IMG/VR virus record: IMGVR_UViG_3300026292_000003
Coordinates: 124,001-188,000 of that record
From: a virus
Length of the DNA stretch: 64,000 bases
Reading direction: 5' to 3' (one strand)
A program made the position numbers and the translations under genes. This document shows, one piece after another, positions 16,971 through 25,084 of the stretch. The notes under the pieces are model-generated. The model worked only from the letters and a program-made list of their open reading frames with translations, ran no database searches and was not told the origin of the DNA. Position 1 is the stretch's first letter, and each line of letters begins with the position of its first letter.

Positions 16971-17691
16971 AACAGAATGTCATTTGCTTATGCATACGGC
17001 TTGTATGAGTGGTAATATGTTTTTATGGTTTATGTCACAACATGATGGATTCTTAGATGGCCAATGTTGGGGTAGAGACAGAATGATAGATAAGTTTTGG
17101 GGACAAAAATCTGAAAAACCTTTACACTTCTCAGTTGAACTTCATAATCTTTGGAAAGTAGTAAAAGGAGAATCAAGAAATACTCCTCACTTACACACAA
17201 ACAATGATACAATAGGTTGGGATGAACACGTTATATATTCGTACATAACTGCCAGTAAAGAAAAAGGAAGAATTAAAAACGTAAAAACTTTTACTAAAAT
17301 TGCCTGTAAGCCTAATTTGTTACACAATGTTAAAGAATGTATGAAAGAAGGTGGCATTGAGCAAATATTTAATAAAGTAACACCAGAATGTTTGTATCTA
17401 TTAGATTGTGAAAACCCAGAACATTTTCAAAGAATAGTTGAAAGAGCAAACAGACTAAGACCGTATGGTGAGTTAAAGAATAAATTATTGTTAGAAGATA
17501 ATTTGGAAGGGCAACGTGAACAAACAGAATTTTTAAAAAAGCATTGTTCTGTATGTACAGTTGATATAGGAAAATTAATGTTTGACTATGATGACAAAGA
17601 ATACAATAAGGTTGCTGAAGCATTAAATTCAAACCCATTAAGAAATTGGAAAGAATTAATTAAGGATAAAATGGACGTATACGATGGCTAA
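16963..17691 (+). CDS. Sulfotransferase-like paralogue 2
   Basis: A 242-residue protein starting at GTG 16963 (AAAGGA upstream), overlapping paralogue 1 by 8 bp. It shares the opening HLLMHTACMSGNMFLWFMSQHDGF and the ending VDIGKLMFDYDDKEYNKVAEALNSNPLRNW with its neighbour and with the protein at 48416, which indicates tandem duplication and divergence. Low confidence in enzyme class. It overlaps the ferredoxin-NADP reductase gene by 8 bp. Confidence 0.42.
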   Translation: MNKTECHLLMHTACMSGNMFLWFMSQHDGFLDGQCWGRDRMIDKFWGQKSEKPLHFSVELHNLWKVVKGESRNTPHLHTNNDTIGWDEHVIYSYITASKEKGRIKNVKTFTKIACKPNLLHNVKECMKEGGIEQIFNKVTPECLYLLDCENPEHFQRIVERANRLRPYGELKNKLLLEDNLEGQREQTEFLKKHCSVCTVDIGKLMFDYDDKEYNKVAEALNSNPLRNWKELIKDKMDVYDG

Positions 17692-18466
17692 AATAAAAGA
17701 AAGAGTATTAGAAGTAAAGCATTATACTGACACATTGTTTTACTTTAAAACAACAAGAGACCCAGGCACTAGATTTATTGATGGTGAATTTATGATGGTA
17801 GGGTTAGATAATTGGTCAGAAAAATTACAAAGAAATAAGCCTATTATGAGAGCTTATAGTGTAGTAAGCCCTAATCATCAAGAACATTTAGAGTTCTATA
17901 GTATTAAAATTCCAGATGGACCACTAACTAGTAAGTTAAAAGATATTAAAATTGGTGACGAAATTGAAGTAAATACAAAAAGTACAGGAACATTAATTAA
18001 TCAAAATATGTTACCTGGACGTAACTTATACTTGATGGCTACAGGTACTGGTATAGCACCATTTATGAGTATTGCTAGAGGATTAGATACTTATAAACAT
18101 TATGAAAAGGTTATTATAGTATGGGGAGCAAGATATTTAAAAGAACTACCTTTTAAAGAATATTTAGAAGGGTTGAACGATGATCCAATATATGGACAGA
18201 TAACACAAAACAAACTTTGTACATATATGACCACTACACGTGAGGAAAGTGAAAACGAAGGACGAGTTACAACCGCACTATACGAAGGTAAGATTCAAAA
18301 GAAACTAGGGCTAGAACCGTTAGATGCGGAAAACGATAGAGTCATGATTTGCGGTTCAATGCCTATGAATTTAGAATTACAAGAATTCTTAGAAGATAAA
18401 GGATTCAAAGAAGGCACCATGAAGGAGCCTGGTACATATGTACTAGAAAAGGCATTTGTAGGATAG
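17684..18466 (+). CDS. fpr: Ferredoxin/flavodoxin-NADP(+) reductase
   Basis: At 260 residues this has the length and layout of bacterial Fpr. FAD domain: RAYSVVSP (about 56-63, the RxYS flavin motif) and the loop GPLTSKL. NADP domain: GTGIAPFMSI (about 121-130), ICGSMPMN (about 226-233), and the C-terminal EKAFVG, the style seen in alphaproteobacterial Fpr. It shuttles electrons between NADPH and ferredoxin or flavodoxin. It is co-transcribed with sulfotransferase-like genes and a 2OG-oxygenase-like gene. Likely partners in the window are the Rieske-type protein or the radical SAM enzymes, by inference. Confidence 0.93.
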   Translation: MAKIKERVLEVKHYTDTLFYFKTTRDPGTRFIDGEFMMVGLDNWSEKLQRNKPIMRAYSVVSPNHQEHLEFYSIKIPDGPLTSKLKDIKIGDEIEVNTKSTGTLINQNMLPGRNLYLMATGTGIAPFMSIARGLDTYKHYEKVIIVWGARYLKELPFKEYLEGLNDDPIYGQITQNKLCTYMTTTREESENEGRVTTALYEGKIQKKLGLEPLDAENDRVMICGSMPMNLELQEFLEDKGFKEGTMKEPGTYVLEKAFVG

Positions 18467-18476
18467 GAGTATAAAA

Positions 18477-19196
18477 ATGAGAACAGAAGAAGATAAAGAG
18501 AAGGTACTTGATAGATATAAACCTACCAAATATATGGTTGGTGCTGTCACGCCAGCAATGATTGAATACTTGTTAGATCATTTTCGTGGCTCTGAAAAAA
18601 TTATAAAATATAAAGAAGCTGGATCAAAAGGACCTGTAGTAATGAATTACAGTCCTGACAGAGAAGGTCCTAAAGAATGGTTTGAACCAGTACAAGAATT
18701 AGTATGGGATATATTAGGATCAAACTGTTATGTATGGGGAAGTAATATATTTAGAGTAGAGAAACCGCATATTGCACACAATGATGATTATCACGAAAAA
18801 ATTTATCCTATATATAAAACGTTAGTATTACCTTTAGAAATAAGTAAACCAACAAACTTTATAACATTTGATCAAGCATATTTAGACGGACCTGTTAAGT
18901 TATTTAGAGGATACGATCCTATACCAGAAAGTTTTTATAATAAGAGTTTAACAGATTATTCAAATATTGTTAATTATACTGATAAACCTTTTGATAAAGA
19001 AACACACGAGAAATATTTGTCTCATATACCAATTGAAGCATTGCATGGTTTAACTGTAGAAAAGGTAGTACCTTGGGTACCAGGAAATGCTATTGTATTT
19101 GATATGGGTAGAATACATTCAGCATCAAACTTTGTAGCTGAAGGTATAAGTCATAAGATAGGTTACAGTATATTTACTGCCAAAGATTTTAACTAA
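18477..19196 (+). CDS. 2OG-Fe(II) oxygenase-like protein
   Basis: The 239-residue protein carries the double-stranded beta-helix metal triad: HND (H-x-D, about residues 101-103 in PHIAHNDDYH) and a distal His in DMGRIHSASNF (about 207), followed by HKIGYSIFT, where a basic residue would hold 2-oxoglutarate. This fits phytanoyl-CoA-dioxygenase or prolyl-hydroxylase-like folds. GGAG sits 7 bp upstream of ATG 18477. Substrate unknown. A second such protein is encoded at 25388. Confidence 0.6.
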   Translation: MRTEEDKEKVLDRYKPTKYMVGAVTPAMIEYLLDHFRGSEKIIKYKEAGSKGPVVMNYSPDREGPKEWFEPVQELVWDILGSNCYVWGSNIFRVEKPHIAHNDDYHEKIYPIYKTLVLPLEISKPTNFITFDQAYLDGPVKLFRGYDPIPESFYNKSLTDYSNIVNYTDKPFDKETHEKYLSHIPIEALHGLTVEKVVPWVPGNAIVFDMGRIHSASNFVAEGISHKIGYSIFTAKDFN

Positions 19197-19281
19197 ATAG
19201 TATAGTAGGTTATTTTGGCCCGGGATTGAAAATCTTATAGGACAAAAGCCAGCGGAAGAGACCTATTTAGTGGAGAAGAAG
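19197..19281 (+). other. Structured 5' leader
   Basis: The 85 bp before ATG 19282 can fold with TAGGT (about 19204-19208) against ACCTA (about 19261-19265) and TTGGC against GCCAG inside, enclosing a GC-rich CCCGGG element. It ends in TGGAGAAGAAGATGA, a 15-bp string shared exactly with the leader of the gene at 34458. Possible regulatory leader; no known riboswitch is recognised. Confidence 0.4.
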
Positions 19282-19533
19282 ATGAGTTTAATAGGACACA
19301 ACTCAAAAACTAAATTAATAATAGATATTACTGATATCTATGATCAACGTGACAGAAAGAAAAAAGAATTAAAGTTCTACACTTTAGAACTTGAAAAACT
19401 AATGGCAAAGTTAGGTATGATACAACAAGACATTGGTGTAACAGAAACTATTATTAGATTAATAGAAAACGAACAAATACTTGATTTACAAGAAGCCATA
19501 AGAGAAAAAAGAAGATTAAAACCAAAGGAATAA
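19282..19533 (+). CDS. Small coiled-coil protein with IGHNS N-terminus
   Basis: An 83-residue protein opening MSLIGHNSKTK, a short N-terminal motif common to many small alphaproteobacterial and phage proteins, followed by a charged coiled coil (about 20-80). ATG 19282 with GGAGAAG is preferred over GTG 19270. Function unknown; DNA binding is possible by analogy with GapR-type proteins, but no specific residues support it. Confidence 0.55.
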   Translation: MSLIGHNSKTKLIIDITDIYDQRDRKKKELKFYTLELEKLMAKLGMIQQDIGVTETIIRLIENEQILDLQEAIREKRRLKPKE

Positions 19534-19534
19534 A

Positions 19535-20287
19535 ATGAATACATTATATCTAGTATGCAGTCATAGCTGTCTTAGTCAAATGGAAGTACCGTATTTGCTA
19601 AACAATAGTCCAAATTTACATGGTACAAGTCAAGCAGGTGAACATTGGGCTTCATACGAACTTGATGGTAAAGCAATAGATCACGAGCCAGGTATTTTAG
19701 GTAAAATAAGAGTACATGATGACTATTGGAATATAGAAGGAGGTGATAGTCAATATTACAATCATACAGTAAGAAACACTATGGAAATAACAGTTCCACA
19801 ATTAGATGGACTATTAAATTTAATTAATAACAAAAGTATAGCAGTATTATTACACGCCCAAAATTATCATGAAATATGGAAATGGAGTAGAAACCTTCCT
19901 GTTATTATGATTAGAACTGCTATAGACGAATGGGATGGAAACGTAGTACATTGGGCGGCAAGAGAATATAATACTCTTATGTTAGATTCTAAAAATAATA
20001 ATAACAGTACTGACAGTCATGCATGGCCAGGAGTAAAAGAAGTAGTAGACAAATTTCAATCTAAAAAATCATATAATAATTTAATTGATGATTGTGAAGG
20101 AGATATTATTCTTAAACAAAGTCAATGGACAACACTAGAAGGTTTAGATACATTATGGAAAACTGTAGGTATCGATGCACCAGATCAAAATTGGATAAAT
20201 CAATATTATGAAGATTTTCAAAATCATCAAGAAATTGATAAAACAGTAGCAACAGAATTAACGAATGAATATAATCGTAGATCATAA
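19535..20287 (+). CDS. Sulfotransferase-like protein, divergent member
   Basis: The 250-residue protein starts with a strand (TLYLVCSHSCLSQMEVPYLL), has a central VLLHAQNYHEIWKWSRNLPVIMIRT region resembling the sulfotransferase strand that carries the 3'-phosphate contact (RxxxD: RTAIDEWDGN), and ends with W-T-T-L-E-G-L...VGIDAP..WI. This fits the general sulfotransferase order but lacks a clear P-loop. It follows the IGHNS gene with 1 bp spacing. Substrate unknown. Confidence 0.38.
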   Translation: MNTLYLVCSHSCLSQMEVPYLLNNSPNLHGTSQAGEHWASYELDGKAIDHEPGILGKIRVHDDYWNIEGGDSQYYNHTVRNTMEITVPQLDGLLNLINNKSIAVLLHAQNYHEIWKWSRNLPVIMIRTAIDEWDGNVVHWAAREYNTLMLDSKNNNNSTDSHAWPGVKEVVDKFQSKKSYNNLIDDCEGDIILKQSQWTTLEGLDTLWKTVGIDAPDQNWINQYYEDFQNHQEIDKTVATELTNEYNRRS

Positions 20288-20648
20288 CAACGTAGTTTTA
20301 TTTTCAGAAACAATTAAAATATATCTTTTTAAGAAAGAAAAAGAAGTAAAGATATCTTTTAAAATTACTGATTATGTAGTTACAAATATAAAAGTAACTC
20401 AAGAACAGTTTGAAGAAATACTAGCCAACTGGAAAGTAGAAGATGGCATACAAGGTATGGAAACAAAAGACTGTGGTAAACTTTGGTGGTTTTATAATGA
20501 CTGTGGTCCTAGACCAGCACGTCTACCAGCAAGTTATGTAAATGTAAGTTTTAGAAGATATAGTTTTAGATTTTCTGTAGCCGAAATGGTTAAACTAAAG
20601 GAAGAATATTTTAGACAGAAAAATAACAAAATGCATTGGGACGAATGA
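20265..20648 (+). CDS. Protein of unknown function
   Basis: A 127-residue protein with a beta-rich N-terminal half (NNVVLFSETIKIYLF, VKISFKITDYVV) and a basic aromatic middle (KLWWFYNDCGPRPARLP). It overlaps the preceding gene by 23 bp and the next by 4 bp, so all three are translated as a unit. No motif recognised. Confidence 0.5.
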   Translation: MNIIVDHNNVVLFSETIKIYLFKKEKEVKISFKITDYVVTNIKVTQEQFEEILANWKVEDGIQGMETKDCGKLWWFYNDCGPRPARLPASYVNVSFRRYSFRFSVAEMVKLKEEYFRQKNNKMHWDE

Positions 20649-21748
20649 GAGAACATTTAAAAAATTTAAAAGCACACAGTTTAGACATATGTGTAGGTTG
20701 GCACTTACACGATGATCTAGATGGCTTTGTAAAAGGTTTTTCACAAAACTTAATAGAGTATTATCATAAACAATTAGAAGATTATGGAGTACAACAGTTT
20801 ATTGGTGACTCTGTAGATGATTTAAGAAATATAGCTGACATAAATGGTTTTAAAAGAGTACTAGTTATAAAGCAAGGGCAAGTGTTTCATAACTTTAGTC
20901 AGTTTATGACTGATGTATCAAAAGCAGAAACTGGTACAGTAATATTTCCTGATTCATTTGATGGTGTGTTAGATTTTAATAATCCAGATACAGATAATAT
21001 GTCAAAGTTAATTGATATGTTAAATTTACAGGTTTCGTTTGTAGCAAATACAGATAATGCAAACCTTGCTAGACGTTATATGTCAGTAGATAAAGATATT
21101 AAGTTTACAAAATTAATTACAAGTGCAGGAGGATTAAATCCTATATTATATCCGTTTGCATTAAACTTTGGTGCAGGTACAAATGTTGATGTTGTAGATA
21201 TAAGCAACATAGCATTAATAAATGCAAAACGTTGGGTTACTGAATGGGATGGGCATCAACAAGATGTTTTAAGTTTCGTGGATAAATTGATTAAATCAAT
21301 GTCACCTAGTATACATCAAGAAGCATTTATTACACGTGGTGCTAGAATGAAGAATGATATGCAATACTTGTTAGACGAACAAGAAGGATTTGATTTATGG
21401 TTTGATGCTGAATTTCCTGGAATACAATATAATTATTATAAGCACGATTTCTTTAATACTAAAGATAATGCAAGATTGGTAAAAATGATATCAAATAATA
21501 TAGGTAATGTTTATATACATTTAAGCAACATATTTGATTATCAAGCTACGGCATTTTATTACAGTTTAAAAACAAGAATACAATTATTAAATAATTTTAT
21601 AAGTTTAATAAAATCAAATAACCTTGGCAAAAAGGTTATGATAGCATATGTGGATCCACAAGGACAACACAAGCCAACTCCTATGTGGGTTGATGATATC
21701 GTGACCCAAGATATGCTACCTAAATTCCAAGTATTTCCTTGGCAATAA
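20645..21748 (+). CDS. Methyltransferase-like paralogue ('FPWQ' family)
   Basis: The 367-residue protein starts at ATG 20645 in an ATGA overlap (an upstream TTG at 20636 is less likely). It has a nucleotide-sugar-like N-terminal region (FKRVLVIKQGQVFHNF) and a Rossmann-like segment, TSAGGLNPILYPFALNFGAGTN then VDVVDIS (about 170-205), where SAM-dependent methyltransferases carry motifs I and II. The C-terminal block is IYIHLSNIFDYQATAFYYSL...FPWQ. The minus-strand protein at 41579 shares all three blocks in the same order, so the two are paralogues. Catalytic function is unproved. Confidence 0.45.
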   Translation: MREHLKNLKAHSLDICVGWHLHDDLDGFVKGFSQNLIEYYHKQLEDYGVQQFIGDSVDDLRNIADINGFKRVLVIKQGQVFHNFSQFMTDVSKAETGTVIFPDSFDGVLDFNNPDTDNMSKLIDMLNLQVSFVANTDNANLARRYMSVDKDIKFTKLITSAGGLNPILYPFALNFGAGTNVDVVDISNIALINAKRWVTEWDGHQQDVLSFVDKLIKSMSPSIHQEAFITRGARMKNDMQYLLDEQEGFDLWFDAEFPGIQYNYYKHDFFNTKDNARLVKMISNNIGNVYIHLSNIFDYQATAFYYSLKTRIQLLNNFISLIKSNNLGKKVMIAYVDPQGQHKPTPMWVDDIVTQDMLPKFQVFPWQ

Positions 21749-21792
21749 TCCAAAAAATCGCATAAAATAAGGGTATTTTTTTCTCTTTTTCT

Positions 21793-21840
21793 GGTTGACA
21801 TTTATACCAAGATGTCTTATTATATATGTATAGTTAGAAA
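21793..21840 (+). promoter_or_regulatory. Sigma70-type promoter, copy 1 of a 48-bp exact repeat
   Basis: TTGACA (21795-21800), 17-bp spacer, TATTAT (21818-21823), then TAGTTAGAAA. The 48 bp at 21793-21840 are identical to 24163-24210. It drives the small-gene and ligase operon. Confidence 0.88.
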
Positions 21841-21851
21841 AAGGAGAATAT

Positions 21852-22085
21852 ATGAAACTAGTAGAACAAATGGAAATGGAAGATTTAAGAGCTGAATTAC
21901 AAGAGCTTAAATTAGGCTTAGGTGGAATTGGCACAAAAGATATTATGAGAATGCATAATATAGAAGATGAAATTGATTGGAGACAGGAAAGCGGATTTGC
22001 TGATTATACTGCTCAAGAAATACAAGATGAGTTAATTGAAAAAGGTGACATTACTGAAAAATATATACAGGAAGAGGTAATATAA
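21852..22085 (+). CDS. Small acidic helical protein of unknown function
   Basis: A 77-residue, Glu-rich helical protein with Met-rich segments, first gene behind promoter copy 1 with AAGGAG. Its TAA shares a base with the next ATG. No family recognised. Confidence 0.65.
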   Translation: MKLVEQMEMEDLRAELQELKLGLGGIGTKDIMRMHNIEDEIDWRQESGFADYTAQEIQDELIEKGDITEKYIQEEVI

Positions 22086-22348
22086 TGAGACATTTTAAAA
22101 TTAATCCATATTTGGTTAAAAAAGGTTTTTATGTTAGTTCAATGTATTGGGGAGATTTACCCGGTGATGGATTTAAACTTATTTCAAGTGATGTTGTAGC
22201 AGGTCCTTTTAAAACTGCTGAAAGAGCACACGAAATTATGGAAAAGAATTTTAATTCTAATCCAATGGAATATGCAGTACACGGTCCAGCTAAAACTCCA
22301 AATGGAGATATTTGGTATAACAAAAATTACTATGGGGAGATTGTTTAG
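22085..22348 (+). CDS. Small protein of unknown function
   Basis: An 87-residue alpha/beta protein with aromatic residues (FYVSSMYWGDLPGDGF) and a central helix (TAERAHEIMEKNF). Single-base overlaps at both ends place it in the ligase operon. The pattern 'VAGPFKTAERAHEIM' resembles small host-takeover or WGR-adjacent proteins but gives no function. Confidence 0.6.
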   Translation: MRHFKINPYLVKKGFYVSSMYWGDLPGDGFKLISSDVVAGPFKTAERAHEIMEKNFNSNPMEYAVHGPAKTPNGDIWYNKNYYGEIV

Positions 22349-23460
22349 TGGAAAACATTACAAAACTAGAAACTTTATATAAAAGAGATACAACAGGTAA
22401 AGTCCGTATTTGGGAAGTTGAATACGGACATACAGGTGATACTGCTGGTACAAGAACTATTAGTGGTACACAAGATGGTCAAAAAGTTACTAGTGAATGG
22501 AATATAAGCACTCCTAAAAATGTAGGTAGAGCAAATGCCACTACTGCATTATCACAAGCACAATTTGAAGCACAGGCTTTATGGGATAAGAGAGTTGAAA
22601 AAGAGTATTTTACAGATGTAAGTAAAATTGACTCTTATGAAAAGTTTAAGCCAATGTTGGCACAAGACTATACTAAAAGACCACAGAGTAGTGGATACAG
22701 TCAACCTAAATTAGATGGTATCAGATGTATAGTAGATAAAAATGGAATGTGGACTAGAGCTGGAAAGCCTATTAATAGTTGTCCTCATATTTTTGAATCA
22801 TTAAAAACATTTATAGATGCAAATCCAAATATGATTATAGATGGTGAATTATATAATCATGAACTAAAAGCAGATTTTAATAAAATTACAAGTCTTGTTA
22901 GAAAAGTAAAATGTAGACCTAATGAGATTGCTGAAGCAAAAGAGTTAGTACAATATCACGTATATGATTGTTTTGATAGTAATAATCCTACTGCTAATTT
23001 TGTAGATAGAGTTAAAGTATTAAAAGAATTAAAAGATGAATATATCAGACCTGTAAGAACTGATATTTGCGAAACTCAGGAAGAATTAGATGTTTGTTAT
23101 AGTGACTATATGGAAAATGGTTATGAAGGACAAATGGTTAGAAACAATACACCTTATGAAAACAAAAGAAGTAAGAACTTGCTAAAAAGAAAAGAGTTCA
23201 AATCTGAAGAATATAAGGTTGTTGAAATGTTAGAAGGACAAGGTAACTGGTCAGGTTACACAAAAAGATTTGTACTTGAACTTCCAGATGGAAGACAGTT
23301 TGGAAGTGGTGTTAGAGGACAACAAGCACAATTAAAAGAATTATGGGAATCAAAAGAAACGCCAGATTGGGCTACTTGCAGATTCTTTGATTATACTCCA
23401 GATGGTGTTCCAAGATTTCCTGTAATAGTTGATTATGGAAAAGGACAAAGGGAGGACTAA
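22348..23460 (+). CDS. ATP-dependent DNA ligase with N-terminal WGR-like domain
   Basis: The 370-residue protein has an N-terminal WGR-like region (about 8-90: GKVRIWEVEYG...VGRANATTALSQA) followed by a nucleotidyltransferase core: motif I Q-P-K-L-D-G-I-R (about 118-125, Lys adenylated), motif III IIDGELY (about 162-168), motif IV YEGQMVR (about 258-264), motif V LLKRKEFK (about 279-286), and a C-terminal OB-like domain. It seals DNA nicks using ATP. GTG start overlaps the previous stop. All catalytic residues are present, unlike the T4-like relative at 35059. Confidence 0.9.
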   Translation: MENITKLETLYKRDTTGKVRIWEVEYGHTGDTAGTRTISGTQDGQKVTSEWNISTPKNVGRANATTALSQAQFEAQALWDKRVEKEYFTDVSKIDSYEKFKPMLAQDYTKRPQSSGYSQPKLDGIRCIVDKNGMWTRAGKPINSCPHIFESLKTFIDANPNMIIDGELYNHELKADFNKITSLVRKVKCRPNEIAEAKELVQYHVYDCFDSNNPTANFVDRVKVLKELKDEYIRPVRTDICETQEELDVCYSDYMENGYEGQMVRNNTPYENKRSKNLLKRKEFKSEEYKVVEMLEGQGNWSGYTKRFVLELPDGRQFGSGVRGQQAQLKELWESKETPDWATCRFFDYTPDGVPRFPVIVDYGKGQRED

Positions 23461-23813
23461 TGATAGAGTATAAAAAAGATAATCCGCATAAGGATATTGG
23501 AAAACAAAAGTTTAGAATTAGAACAAATTATTCTGCTTGGGTAGAATATGATGTTATAGCTGATTCTAAAGATGAAGCTATGGACAAGATGATTGAACAT
23601 GGCGGAATTGATAAAATTGAATGGTCAGATGGCTGTTTAGGTGATGCAGAAGTTTATGCTTGTGATCATAATTTTGTAGAACATGGTGATATTCAAAAAG
23701 TAGCAGAATGTGTACCATATGAAGATACTGATATTGACACAGGTGAAGAAATGCTAAATTATGAAGATCCAGAATGGACTTCAGATGATTTTAGATGGAA
23801 AACAGAGGAGTAA
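23460..23813 (+). CDS. Acidic protein of unknown function
   Basis: A 117-residue protein that is basic at the N-terminus and very acidic at the C-terminus (YEDTDIDTGEEMLNYEDPEW). A central strand-helix pattern (WVEYDVIADSKDEAMDKMIEHG) looks like a small alpha/beta fold. ATG overlaps the ligase stop (GGAGG upstream). An acidic DNA-mimic-like tail is possible; there is no specific evidence. Confidence 0.6.
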   Translation: MIEYKKDNPHKDIGKQKFRIRTNYSAWVEYDVIADSKDEAMDKMIEHGGIDKIEWSDGCLGDAEVYACDHNFVEHGDIQKVAECVPYEDTDIDTGEEMLNYEDPEWTSDDFRWKTEE

Positions 23814-23816
23814 TAA

Positions 23817-23978
23817 ATGTTTCAAGTAATCTATATCCCACGTATTCATGATGAAGTTGCAGTAGCAGAATTTGCAACCAAAAGTGAAGCAGAGGCCTAT
23901 ATGGAAATTATTAAAGAAAAAAGGCCAAAAGCATATCCACACCATTATATTAAGGAGCAAAAAGATGGAAGTAACTAA
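23817..23978 (+). CDS. 53-residue small protein
   Basis: ATG 23817, preceded by AGAGGAG, opens a 53-residue frame: a strand (FQVIYIPRI), an Ala/Glu-rich helix (EAEAYMEIIKEKRP) and a basic tail. It overlaps the next start by 14 bp, in line with the compact operon. Function unknown. Confidence 0.6.
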   Translation: MFQVIYIPRIHDEVAVAEFATKSEAEAYMEIIKEKRPKAYPHHYIKEQKDGSN

Positions 23979-24126
23979 AGAAACAATAGATCTATATAAA
24001 AAGAGAGTAGCTAATTGTATTAAGGCCGCTAAAATGGCTGATAAAGACAGTTGGGCTTATAATTTCTGGATGCAAACTGCATCAAAAATTACAAAAAAAA
24101 TTGAAAGAATGAGAAAACCCTTGTAA
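23965..24126 (+). CDS. 53-residue basic helical protein
   Basis: ATG 23965 with AAGGAG at 23953 opens a 53-residue Lys-rich helical protein (MEVTKETIDLYKKRVANCI...RMRKPL). The stop codon lies inside the loop of the operon terminator. Function unknown; the basic surface could bind nucleic acid. Confidence 0.6.
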   Translation: MEVTKETIDLYKKRVANCIKAAKMADKDSWAYNFWMQTASKITKKIERMRKPL

Positions 24127-24140
24127 ATAAAGGGTTTTTT
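24114..24140 (+). terminator. Rho-independent terminator overlapping a stop codon
   Basis: AAAACCCTT and AAGGGTTTT form a 9-bp stem with a 7-nt loop followed by TT. The loop contains the TAA of the preceding gene. Confidence 0.85.
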
Positions 24141-24162
24141 ATTTAACTTTTTTTGATTAAAA

Positions 24163-24210
24163 GGTTGACATTTATACCAAGATGTCTTATTATATATGTA
24201 TAGTTAGAAA
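24163..24210 (+). promoter_or_regulatory. Sigma70-type promoter, copy 2 of a 48-bp exact repeat
   Basis: TTGACA (24165-24170), 17-bp spacer, TATTAT (24188-24193), identical over 48 bp to 21793-21840. It starts the next operon straight after the terminator. Confidence 0.88.
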
Positions 24211-24228
24211 CAAAGAAGGAGAATATAA

Positions 24229-24564
24229 ATGCAAAAAGAAATAAACACTTTAATCCAAGCGATTAAAACAGACTACATTAATTGGACTACTAATAATGGG
24301 ACAAAAGAAATGAGTAGTTATAGTAAAGATGTAGTTGATTCAATGGAAGATAATATCCAAGTTAAAGAAGGTAAGAAATACATTAAGATTATCAGAGAAA
24401 ATAGTGTTTGGGGTTTTATATCTAAAGTAGATTTCAAACATTTTAGAAAAGGTGATATTCTTAAAGCGGCAGGTTGGAATGCTCCTGCACTTAATGCTCC
24501 AAGAGGTAACATTTTAGATGGTGGATATACTGTTAGATGGACAGGTCCACTTTACTTAAACTAG
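24229..24564 (+). CDS. Small protein of unknown function
   Basis: A 111-residue protein with a helical N-terminus and a beta-rich C-terminal half (KKYIKIIRENSVWGFISK, ILKAAGWNAPALNAPRGNIL). First gene of the operon behind promoter copy 2, with AAGGAG. The 'GDILKAAGWNAPALN..RGNI' pattern recalls small proteins seen in many aquatic phages. No function assigned. Confidence 0.6.
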   Translation: MQKEINTLIQAIKTDYINWTTNNGTKEMSSYSKDVVDSMEDNIQVKEGKKYIKIIRENSVWGFISKVDFKHFRKGDILKAAGWNAPALNAPRGNILDGGYTVRWTGPLYLN

Positions 24565-24568
24565 GAAT

Positions 24569-25084
24569 ATGGAATTGATTAGAAGAGCACTTGAATTTTC
24601 TACTGCGGCACACGCCGCAGTAGGCCAGAAAAGAAAGTATACGGGTGAAGATTATATTGTTCACCCTATTGCCGTTTCTGAGATTGTTGCGGCTTTTGGT
24701 GGATCAAAAGAAATGGTAGCCGCGGCCTTGTTACATGATACAGTAGAAGATACTAATGTAACCAGAGAGCAAATTGCTGAAGAATTTGGTTGGAAGATTT
24801 TTAAGTTAGTTGTAGAATTAACTGATGTAACTAAACCAGAAGATGGTAATAGAGCAACACGTAAAGCTATAGAAGCTAAACGTTTAGGTATGGCTAGTAA
24901 AGAAGCACAAATGATTAAACTAGCAGATCTTATTGATAACACAAAAACAATAGTAAAACATGATCCTAAATTTGCAGAAGTTTATATAAAAGAAAAAATA
25001 GATCTATTAGAGGCTATGGATAAAGTTCATGGTACAGATTTGTATATGAAAGCTAACCTTCAATTACAGGAAGTGCATGATTGA
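24569..25084 (+). CDS. HD-domain ppGpp hydrolase-like protein (MESH1/SpoT hydrolase type)
   Basis: The 171-residue protein is a single HD domain with the SpoT/MESH1 pattern: RKYTGEDYIVHP (about 22-33), LLHDTVEDT (about 54-62, metal-binding HD), LTDVTKP, and IKLADLIDNT (about 117-126). These residues bind Mn2+ and remove the 3'-pyrophosphate from (p)ppGpp. No synthetase domain is present. It would lower the alarmone and keep transcription and translation active in a starved host. A broader nucleotide pyrophosphohydrolase role is possible. Confidence 0.85.
   Translation: MELIRRALEFSTAAHAAVGQKRKYTGEDYIVHPIAVSEIVAAFGGSKEMVAAALLHDTVEDTNVTREQIAEEFGWKIFKLVVELTDVTKPEDGNRATRKAIEAKRLGMASKEAQMIKLADLIDNTKTIVKHDPKFAEVYIKEKIDLLEAMDKVHGTDLYMKANLQLQEVHD

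Noticed and set aside
21749-21780. Terminator before promoter copy 1 (AAAAAAT/ATTTTTT pairing)
   Set aside because: The pairing is only A/T with a long loop and is no better than expected in this sequence.
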